Shown here one piece after another: positions 1-4,664 of a DNA stretch of 6,040 nucleotides. The stretch is from TWA4 sp045121095 (GTDB taxonomy: Bacteria; Bacillota; Clostridia; Lachnospirales; Lachnospiraceae). Position 1 is the stretch's first letter; the number at the start of each line of letters is the position of its first letter. The DNA lies in assembly GCA_045121095.1 (NCBI GenBank), contig JBGVFN010000028.1:1-6040 (forward strand), given 5' to 3'. The position numbers and the translations under genes were made by a program. Under the pieces are notes generated by a model that was not told the DNA's origin, did not search any database, and saw only the letters and a list, made by a program, of their open reading frames with translations.

Positions 1-97
1 AAGGAGGCGTAGCGGGCTACGCTGACTGAATCTGAGAAAAATTTAGCCAAAACTGGGGTGTGCAGACTGCGTGAATGATTTTTCAAACACGCTCTAG
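1..97. other. Non-coding hairpin-bearing block at the left edge, possible end of a dispersed element
   Basis: No convincing gene is seen here. The block contains an inverted repeat GCGTAG (7-12) / CTACGC (17-22) with a 4-base loop, a weaker GCGTG (69-73) / CACGC (88-92) pair, and just beyond it GGGAA (98-102) / TTCCC (107-111). The minus strand is open from about base 116 through the left edge, but it has no clear start and no domain I recognise. Recognisable Rpn coding sequence begins right at the right border of the block, around bases 100-106. This would fit an insertion or deletion junction that removed the 5' part of the rpn gene. A dispersed intergenic element is my inference; the window has only one copy. 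Confidence 0.3.
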
Positions 98-343
98 GGG
101 AATTAGTTCCCAATTATAAAATGAATTTGATTGAGTTGGGGAAATTGGATCAGGAGACCATTAAAAAGTTTAATTCAGATTTTCGATTTGTTGCTGCATA
201 TGCAAAATATAAGGATTCACCAAAACAATTAAGGCAGTTCGTGCAGGAAACAGATTCAAGGCTAAATCACCCTTTGGAAACACAAAATGCTATAGCTGCC
301 ATATCAGGTGACCTGCGTTATCTGGAAATGGAAATAGAAAAAA

Positions 344-349
344 AGGAGG
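344..349 (+). promoter_or_regulatory. Strong internal ribosome binding site within the rpn remnant
   Basis: AGGAGG lies 8 bases before the ATG at 358 and is in the coding frame of the surrounding rpn remnant. Its match and spacing are near ideal and far better than anything near the ATG at 121, so translation of the 3' part alone is favoured. Confidence 0.7.
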
Positions 350-357
350 AAATAACC

Positions 358-543
358 ATGTGTAAACTATATGATATGTTAATGAACGAAGGTATTGAAA
401 AAGGTGTACAGCAAAATAAAATAGAGAATGCCAGAAACCTATTAAAATTTTTAGATGATACTATCATTTCAGAGTGTGTGGGATTGCCTTTAGAAATGGT
501 GAAAAATCTAAGAATAAGGAGTTTCGAACATGAATCTGACTGA
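358..543 (+). CDS. Internal in-frame ORF, RpnS-like C-terminal protein (putative intragenic antitoxin)
   Basis: This is a 61-residue product starting at the conserved Met-Cys of the Rpn C-terminal region, in the same frame as the remnant gene. It holds the charged helix MLMNEGIEKGVQQN and the terminal helix pair DDTIISECVGLPLEMVKNL, with no membrane segment or signal. Known from the family: in E. coli, rpn genes carry an internal start that yields a short RpnS protein, which binds and inhibits the full-length toxic antiphage nuclease RpnL. Seen here: the AGGAGG at 344-349 with 8-base spacing gives the same layout. Inferred: this short protein may still be made although its nuclease half is gone, making it an orphan that could act on an Rpn nuclease elsewhere. 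The alternative is a relic site in a dead gene. Its end overlaps the next fragment by 14 bases. Confidence 0.5.
   Translation: MCKLYDMLMNEGIEKGVQQNKIENARNLLKFLDDTIISECVGLPLEMVKNLRIRSFEHESD
516..521 (+). promoter_or_regulatory. Ribosome binding site before the GNAT fragment
   Basis: AAGGAG sits 8 bases before the ATG at 530. It lies inside the end of the rpn remnant and could couple translation of the two overlapping frames, or be chance in purine-rich DNA. Confidence 0.45.
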
Positions 544-685
544 TATACTGGTTTCTGAGGCGAAGAAAAAGCAGATTGGACAGATATCGCTGGAAGCAAC
601 ACAGATGGGCAGACCATTATATGAAAAGTATGGTTTTGTTCCCATGAAGGATGAGATGGAATTGCCCTGTTCATGTCAAAATTAA
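530..685 (+). pseudogene. C-terminal fragment of a GNAT-family N-acetyltransferase
   Basis: Fifty-one codons end in TAA. The peptide carries the C-terminal pattern of a well-known small GNAT group: a helix (LTDILVSEAKKKQIGQ), the strand ISLEAT, then MGRPLYEKYGF, followed by DEMELP near the end. The Tyr in YEKYGF belongs to motif B, where a tyrosine commonly serves as general acid. The first two-thirds, including the acetyl-CoA pyrophosphate loop (motif A), are absent, and an upstream stop (TAA, 515-517) closes the frame. It therefore cannot be a working acetyltransferase alone. The ATG at 530 has a good AAGGAG, so a short peptide may be made. It is not the missing part of the intact GNAT downstream: the motif B sequences differ clearly (RPLYEKYGFV here, AIACYRKAGFV there). 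Confidence 0.7.
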
Positions 686-687
686 AG

Positions 688-701
688 AAGCCAGGAGGCT
701 T
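688..701 (+). other. Small hairpin enclosing an AGGAGG
   Basis: AAGCC (688-692) pairs with GGCTT (697-701) around the loop AGGA. The AGGAGG at 693-698 is thereby partly inside the stem. No T run follows, so it is a poor intrinsic terminator. An ATG 13 bases past the AGGAGG opens only an 8-codon frame (712-738). Confidence 0.25.
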
Positions 702-754
702 AAATAAAAAGATGGAACTTATTGTGATAAATTTTTAATGGTGTATATGTTGTG

Positions 755-1231
755 ATGAAATCAAAAGATAAATTAACCTGTCATTTTTTAACAGAAGAGG
801 AAAAATGGCAGGTTAGTGATTGGAAATATTCCGGTGAATATGAGATTTATAATTTACCACCTTGTGAAGTACAAAAACAGCAGCAGACTGGCTTCTTTAC
901 TCCCGGTTGGGAGAAAAATTATTATTCCTTTTATGATGGAGATCGTTTTATCGCTTATATTAATATGCGGGAAGATAAAGAAGGTGTGATGCTGGGAATC
1001 AGCGTAAATCCAGCATATTGTAATAGAGGATACGGTCAGCGTGTCTTAGAAGATGCCTGTATCATTTCTCAAAAACGCTGCCCGGATAAATGTGTATATC
1101 TCATTGTGCGTACATGGAACCAGAGGGCCATTGCCTGTTACCGAAAAGCCGGTTTTGTTATGGATGGAAAACCTTTTGAAATGGTAACAGGCAGTGGACC
1201 TGGAATTTTTGTAAAAATGGTAAAGTGGTAA
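755..1231 (+). CDS. GNAT-family N-acetyltransferase
   Basis: A 158-residue cytoplasmic enzyme predicted to move an acetyl group from acetyl-CoA to an amine; the substrate is unknown. From the ATG at 755, residues 80-101 (LGISVNPAYCN then RGYGQRVLEDA) form motif A, the acetyl-CoA pyrophosphate loop R-G-Y-G. Residues 114-121 form the following strand (VYLIVRTW). Residues 122-134 (NQRAIACYRKAGF) form motif B, with Tyr129 as the usual candidate general acid. Length is normal for a single-domain GNAT and the frame looks intact. The start is uncertain: GTG 752 and ATG 755 are adjacent in frame and neither has a good Shine-Dalgarno. I chose the ATG because it overlaps the stop of a tiny upstream frame (TGATG, 753-757). 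It converges on lysR; no operon partner is evident. Confidence 0.85.
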   Translation: MKSKDKLTCHFLTEEEKWQVSDWKYSGEYEIYNLPPCEVQKQQQTGFFTPGWEKNYYSFYDGDRFIAYINMREDKEGVMLGISVNPAYCNRGYGQRVLEDACIISQKRCPDKCVYLIVRTWNQRAIACYRKAGFVMDGKPFEMVTGSGPGIFVKMVKW

Positions 1232-1262
1232 AAGTGGACATGTCTGCTGTCCGGGACTTTTA
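1229..1262. terminator. Probable bidirectional terminator between the GNAT gene and lysR
   Basis: TAAAAGT plus GGACA (1229-1240) pair with TGTCC (1248-1252) and ACTTTTA (1256-1262), leaving a GGG bulge and a 7-base loop. The stem starts at the GNAT stop codon and ends two bases before the lysR stop. The T run is only four bases on either strand, so strength is doubtful. Confidence 0.5.
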
Positions 1263-1263
1263 T

Positions 1264-2130
1264 CTAAAAAGATCGATACTCCAGATATTCCAGAAATTTT
1301 TTAACCGCTAACGATGCGGTTTTTCGTTCGCGAAGAGCAAGGGCAATGTGGCGGTAAGCAGGTACATCCAGTTCTTTTGCCACGATATGATAGGGAATCC
1401 GTTTTAAAATCAGCTGCGGCAGGATGCTGATTCCCAGACCGCTTTCCACCATGGACATGATGGCGTAATCGTCCCATGTTGTGAAATGTACCTGCGGGGT
1501 AAGATGATTTCGCTCAAAAACTTCTGAAATTTCTGCTTTTGCTCCTTTTTCCAGAAGCATAAAAGGCTCATGGCACAAATCTGCCAGTGGAACTTTATCG
1601 CATTTTGCCAGAGGATGATTTTCCGGCAAAATGGCAAGCAAATTGTCCTGTTCCAGATAGATGGTTTCAAATTCCGGTCTGGTGGGAAGACGCAAAAAGC
1701 CACAGTCCACACGTCCTTCTGCAATCCATTCTTCAATTTCAGTATAATCCCCCAACAGCAGTTCATAATCAATTCCGGGGTAATCCTTTTGAAATGCTTT
1801 AATAATATTAGGAAGCCAGTGAGTAGCTACGCTGGAAAATGTCCCGATCCGGATAATACCGGATTGTACGCCGTGCAGGTCATCCACCTGTATCTGCAGT
1901 TTCTGATATTCTTCACAAAGACTTTTTGCATAAGGCAGCAGTCTTGAGCCATCGGAGGTTAATTTTACCCCGGTGCGGTTCCTTTCCAATAACGTAATTT
2001 TCCATTCTTTTTCCAAATCGTTGATCATACGGCTGATTCCTGACTGGGAGTAGTTCAGAATCTCTGCAGCTTTTGTAAAACTGCCATATTCCACCGTTTT
2101 TATAAATGCCATATATTTTAAAATATTCAT
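1264..2130 (-). CDS. LysR-family transcriptional regulator
   Basis: 288 residues, the normal length for the family. Residues 2-60 are the winged helix-turn-helix: the core SFTKAAEILNYSQSGISRMI (17-36) is followed by LEKEWKITLLER (39-50) and the wing NRTGVKLTSDG (51-61). A linker helix (about 65-88) leads to a two-lobed effector-binding domain (about 91-288) that starts with GIIRIGTFSS. Lobe features include GRVDCGFLR and ESGLGISILPQ. Such proteins bind DNA as tetramers and respond to a small metabolite; the ligand cannot be told here. The start at 2130 is supported by AAAGGA (plus-strand 2137-2142) with 6-base spacing. It is divergent from the EamA transporter gene, which by the usual LysR layout is its likely target, along with its own promoter. 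Confidence 0.93.
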   Translation of the reverse strand: MNILKYMAFIKTVEYGSFTKAAEILNYSQSGISRMINDLEKEWKITLLERNRTGVKLTSDGSRLLPYAKSLCEEYQKLQIQVDDLHGVQSGIIRIGTFSSVATHWLPNIIKAFQKDYPGIDYELLLGDYTEIEEWIAEGRVDCGFLRLPTRPEFETIYLEQDNLLAILPENHPLAKCDKVPLADLCHEPFMLLEKGAKAEISEVFERNHLTPQVHFTTWDDYAIMSMVESGLGISILPQLILKRIPYHIVAKELDVPAYRHIALALRERKTASLAVKKFLEYLEYRSF

Positions 2131-2183
2131 CGGTAATCCTTTGTCTATGCGATTTTGTAATGTAAATCATGTAAAAAATCCGT

Positions 2184-2212
2184 TTTCCAAATGTATCATA
2201 ACACGATACAAT
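2184..2212 (+). promoter_or_regulatory. Putative sigma-A promoter of the EamA transporter gene
   Basis: TTTCCA (2184-2189; 4 of 6 to TTGACA) and TACAAT (2207-2212; 5 of 6 to TATAAT) are separated by exactly 17 bases. Transcription would begin near 2219, giving a leader of about 120 bases before the transporter start. The leader has a small dyad, CTCTG (2229-2233) / CAGAG (2243-2247). Confidence 0.5.
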
Positions 2213-2217
2213 ATCAA
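2190..2217 (-). promoter_or_regulatory. Weak candidate lysR promoter
   Basis: On the minus strand TTGATA (plus 2212-2217) and TACATT (plus 2190-2195) are 16 bases apart. The -35 is good; the -10 matches only 4 of 6. It overlaps the transporter promoter and the dyad, as is common for divergent LysR pairs. Confidence 0.3.
2192..2210. promoter_or_regulatory. Interrupted dyad, candidate LysR operator
   Basis: TGTATC (2192-2197) and GATACA (2205-2210) form a perfect 6-bp inverted repeat with a 7-base spacer. LysR proteins typically bind interrupted dyads of about this size. The strict T-N11-A form is not met at the symmetric positions. It lies between the -35 and -10 of the transporter promoter, a position where binding would be expected to block RNA polymerase. 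Confidence 0.5.
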
Positions 2218-2339
2218 TGTAAATATTACTCTGGTGATTTAACAGAGCATAAGTTTAAAGTGAAAATACGAATCGCTGTAGAATGCTTCACCATTGTGGA
2301 CAAAAAAGTAACAGGAATACGGGAGGTATGAAAGGTAGA

Positions 2340-3200
2340 ATGAAAAGGGCGTATTGTAAATACATAACAGCACTTTTGCTGTTTGGTTTAAATGGGATTG
2401 TGGCAAGTCATATTGACCTGAGCAGTCATGAGATTGTTTTATTGCGGACATTCATCGGGAGTATGCTGCTGATGGGTATCTATTTTTTGAGAAAAGGGAA
2501 AATAACCTTTTATAAACATAAAAAGCAGTTCTTTTTTCTTTGTATATCCGGTATGGCCATGGGAACCAGCTGGATGTTTCTTTATGAGGCTTATGCACAG
2601 ATTGGTGTCAGTATTGCGTCCCTTTTATATTATTGTGGGCCGGTTATGGTAATGGCGGTATCACCCGTCTTATTCAAAGAACGATTGACAATTCAGAAAA
2701 TGATCGGTTTTCTTGCAGTGCTTTGCGGCATTTTTTTAGTAAATGGCAGTGCATGGAGCGGAAACAATCTGTTTGGCATTTTCTGTGGTATGATGTCAGC
2801 CGTTATGTATGCTTTCATGGTTATTTTCAATAAAAAAGCAGCAGAGATTACCGGGCTTGAAAATTCCATGCTGCAGTTGTTGATCAGTTTTCTTACGGTG
2901 GCGGTATTTGTGGGAGTCCGACAGGGATTTGCACTGGAGATTCCCAAAACAAGTATCATCCCTATTTTGATCCTTGGTCTGCTGAATACAGGAATTGGAT
3001 GTTATTTTTACTTTTCGTCAATTGGAAAACTCCCTGTACAGACGGTGGCAATCTGTGGTTATCTGGAACCGCTGTCTGCAGTACTCTTTTCAGTGGTTCT
3101 TTTACAGGAACAAATGCTTTTACCGCAGATAATGGGGGCTGTTTTGATTATCGGAGGTGCTGTTTTTGCAGAATGTTTTCAGAAGGTTCATCAATCATAA
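2340..3200 (+). CDS. EamA-family (drug/metabolite transporter superfamily) permease
   Basis: A 286-residue inner-membrane protein with about ten hydrophobic helices, built from two EamA halves. The repeated signature is visible at residues 95-131 (SLLYYCGPVMVMAVSPVLFKE and onward) and 237-274 (ICGYLEPLSAVLFSVVLLQEQ and onward), each with the Pro-and-Glu pattern of the family. Members export or take up metabolites such as amino acids or sugars by secondary transport; the substrate is not readable here. Start: a longer frame opens at 2283, but GGGAGG at 2321-2326 points further in. ATG 2328 is too close to it and ATG 2340 is 13 bases away, with an extra AAAGG just upstream. I chose 2340 because MKRAYCKYITALLLFG matches the family's usual N-terminus. 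The gene is divergent from lysR and probably regulated by it. Confidence 0.9.
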   Translation: MKRAYCKYITALLLFGLNGIVASHIDLSSHEIVLLRTFIGSMLLMGIYFLRKGKITFYKHKKQFFFLCISGMAMGTSWMFLYEAYAQIGVSIASLLYYCGPVMVMAVSPVLFKERLTIQKMIGFLAVLCGIFLVNGSAWSGNNLFGIFCGMMSAVMYAFMVIFNKKAAEITGLENSMLQLLISFLTVAVFVGVRQGFALEIPKTSIIPILILGLLNTGIGCYFYFSSIGKLPVQTVAICGYLEPLSAVLFSVVLLQEQMLLPQIMGAVLIIGGAVFAECFQKVHQS

Positions 3201-3281
3201 TATGCAAGTTTCCAAAATGGAGAGGAAGTTCTGGACTTGATTTCTTATTTATGCCAGGCTTTTCAGGAAGAACAGTTTTAG
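3201..3281 (+). other. Coding-like in-frame tail after the transporter stop codon
   Basis: Directly after the TAA at 3198-3200 the same frame stays open for 26 codons to TAG 3279-3281. The translation (YASFQNGEEVLDLISYLCQA, then FQEEQF) reads like the soluble helical C-terminus of a protein, unlike the membrane protein before it. There is no own start or ribosome binding site. It may be the remnant of a lost gene or a readthrough extension; I do not recognise its family. Confidence 0.3.
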
Positions 3282-3286
3282 ATACA

Positions 3287-3346
3287 AAAAACGCTTCTTT
3301 ATTCAGTGCGGCGATCAATCACCATTTCTGTTAAAGAAGCGTTTTT
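3287..3346. terminator. Strong bidirectional intrinsic terminator
   Basis: AAAAACGCTTCTTTA (3287-3301) pairs perfectly over 15 bp with TAAAGAAGCGTTTTT (3332-3346) around a 30-base loop. On both strands the stem ends in a run of at least five T. It lies between the convergent transporter and M28 genes, so it can end both transcripts. The loop is unusually long for an intrinsic terminator. Confidence 0.85.
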
Positions 3347-3354
3347 CGCGTTAT

Positions 3355-4644
3355 TTATTTTGCCCCGTCTTCGTTATCTGTCTTTACGCCCATGAGTTTT
3401 CGATACATGGTGAGTTTTTCCAGCAGATCTTTGGGAATCTCTCTGGGAATGGGGAACACTTTTGCATTTACCAGAGGGTCTGCGAATTTGACCATAAATT
3501 CTACCGTACGGATAAATGCATCCGCATCCAGTGGTTCTAAGGTGTCCCGTCTGGAGTGGATTTCCGCACCGCCTTTGCAGCCCCCTCTTCCAATTGTCAT
3601 GGCAGGGACATAGGAATTTACAAAAGCAGAAGAGTCGGAAGAATATAAGTCTGTGGAAACCTCAATGGGGAATCCTTCAATCTTTGCAAAAAATTCAAGA
3701 TATTTGGCAAAGGATTCATCACAGGAACAGCATGCTCTTTCATAGCCCAGTAAAGTGCCGGTCATATCCACATTTATATCGAACAAATAGTGTTCCAGTT
3801 CTTCTTTGTGCATATCACAGTAAGCTCTGGAGCCCAGCAGACCGAATTCTTCACCGCCGCACCAGATGAATTTCAGGGTTCTTTTGGGAGGATTTGCTTT
3901 AAAATGATGCATCAGTTCCATAATGGTCATGGAACCGGTTCCATTGTCCCATGCACCGGTGGAGTAGATGACAGAGTCATAATGTGCACTGAATACAATG
4001 ATTTCTTCCGGTTTTTCACTGCCTTCCATGGTAGCGACTACATTGTGGCTTTTTACCATGCGGTCGGCATCCTGTTTTACCACCATGTGAAGTTCTGTGG
4101 GATGCATGCGAAGCAGTTTCTGAGCCTCTGTAATGTGGATTACCACACCAGGGAAATTGGTATGATCATCAGGAATCCGCAGCAGATTTTTGGTACGCAG
4201 CTCGGGAATCATTTCTTCCGGGTCAAATAAAGAGCCGAAAGTCAGGATAAAGCCGGCAGCACCGGATTTTTCCAGTTTTTCCCGCATATCCGGATTAAAA
4301 TCACCGGTAAATAAGATGATTTTATCCTTTGCATCCATCAGGTTAGCATCGGTACCATTTTCTACGTAATATAAAGGTGCGGTAATTCCTTCATCGGGCG
4401 TCTGACCGCTTTTTCCAATGCCGATGCAGGGAATGGAGTGAAAGTCCGGTGCGGTTACTTCCAGCCTGGTTTCAAAAATCTCAGGCATATTGATGTCAAA
4501 TTCTTCAATTGTAACAGGAACATCAGCTTTTTTACATTCCTCTTCCAGAATGTGCGCACATTCCAGTTCTTTTTCTGTTCCCGCTACGCGTTCAAAACTG
4601 ATTTTTTTCAGTAATTCAAATGCTCGGTTTTTGCAGATATTCAT
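3355..4644 (-). CDS. M28-family zinc metallopeptidase (aminopeptidase-like), downstream paralog
   Basis: 429 residues, predicted cytoplasmic because it starts MNICKNRAFELL with no signal peptide or membrane segment. An N-terminal part (1-85) is followed by a PA-like lid insert (about 86-200) and the co-catalytic zinc peptidase core (200-390). By family pattern the zinc ligands are His221 (SAHYDS), Asp233 (WDNGTG, bridging), Glu266 (GGEEFG), Asp293 (NVDMTG) and His363 (EIHSRRD). Glu265 would be the catalytic base, and Asp223 the partner of His221. All are present, so activity is likely: release of N-terminal residues from peptides, specificity unknown. Where many M28 enzymes read SDH, this one reads SSDSS (335-339). 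It lies 17 bases after its paralog, with an AGAAGAGG 12 bases upstream of its ATG, so the two are probably co-transcribed. It ends at a strong terminator. Confidence 0.9.
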   Translation of the reverse strand: MNICKNRAFELLKKISFERVAGTEKELECAHILEEECKKADVPVTIEEFDINMPEIFETRLEVTAPDFHSIPCIGIGKSGQTPDEGITAPLYYVENGTDANLMDAKDKIILFTGDFNPDMREKLEKSGAAGFILTFGSLFDPEEMIPELRTKNLLRIPDDHTNFPGVVIHITEAQKLLRMHPTELHMVVKQDADRMVKSHNVVATMEGSEKPEEIIVFSAHYDSVIYSTGAWDNGTGSMTIMELMHHFKANPPKRTLKFIWCGGEEFGLLGSRAYCDMHKEELEHYLFDINVDMTGTLLGYERACCSCDESFAKYLEFFAKIEGFPIEVSTDLYSSDSSAFVNSYVPAMTIGRGGCKGGAEIHSRRDTLEPLDADAFIRTVEFMVKFADPLVNAKVFPIPREIPKDLLEKLTMYRKLMGVKTDNEDGAK

Positions 4645-4656
4645 AATAGTGTGAAA

Positions 4657-4664
4657 CCTCTTCT
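4657..4664 (-). promoter_or_regulatory. Ribosome binding site of the downstream M28 gene, overlapping the upstream stop
   Basis: On the minus strand AGAAGAGG (plus 4657-4664) overlaps the first gene's TAG stop (plus 4663-4665). It precedes the second ATG by 12 bases, slightly long. No promoter or terminator fits in the 18-base gap, which supports one transcript and possible translational coupling. Confidence 0.55.

Larger units (their letters stand above)
79..543 (+). pseudogene. 5'-truncated Rpn family (PD-(D/E)XK) recombination-promoting nuclease/putative transposase
   Basis: The frame is open from just after a TGA at 76-78 to TGA 541-543. Family-like sequence starts with the ELVPNYKMNLIEL segment (bases 100-138), which in Rpn proteins lies directly after the nuclease core. 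It continues through a helical linker (KYKDSPKQLRQFV), the conserved MCK stretch, the EGIEKG charged helix and the DDTIISECVGLPLEMVKNL tail typical of the C-terminus. The whole N-terminal nuclease domain, with its acidic and lysine catalytic residues, is missing. Upstream of the ATG at 121 there is no well-placed ribosome binding site; the nearest purine run is about 20 bases away. I therefore read it as a remnant without nuclease activity. The last residues (RSFEHESD) may be foreign, read into the next fragment. Family assignment is from remembered sequence patterns and is fairly sure; subfamily is not. Confidence 0.7.
2160..2223. repeat. Three ATGTAAA copies in the lysR-eamA intergenic region
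   Basis: Exact ATGTAAA occurs at 2160-2166, 2169-2175 and 2217-2223. The first two are 9 bases apart start to start, and a near-copy ATGTATC is at 2191-2197. They flank the dyad operator and could be extra regulator contacts. AT-rich composition weakens the case. Confidence 0.35.

Noticed and set aside
318..674. Minus-strand 118-codon open frame across the rpn/GNAT remnants
   Set aside because: The plus-strand frames here match known families, while this one has no recognisable motif and is explained as a shadow.
530..1231. One GNAT gene split by a frameshift into the 530-685 and 752-1231 pieces
   Set aside because: The first piece already contains a motif B and C-terminus, and the second is a complete GNAT with its own, different motif B. 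They are two separate genes.
1570..1947. Plus-strand open frame opposite lysR
   Set aside because: It is antisense to a clear LysR effector-binding domain; its composition is unlike a real protein and it has no family match.
2283..2339. Longer N-terminus for the transporter from the ATG at 2283
   Set aside because: It would add a polar, non-family stretch, has no ribosome site, and would place GGGAGG (2321-2326) inside the gene. ATG 2340 fits the family better.
2999..3334. Plus-strand open frame overlapping the transporter's end
   Set aside because: It is out of frame with the clear second EamA repeat, runs through the terminator hairpin and has no protein-like pattern.
3790..4230. Long plus-strand open frame, with a look-alike at 5122-5544
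   Set aside because: Both lie antisense to the same region of the two M28 paralogs. Their mutual similarity follows from the duplication, and they have no plausible domain or ribosome site.
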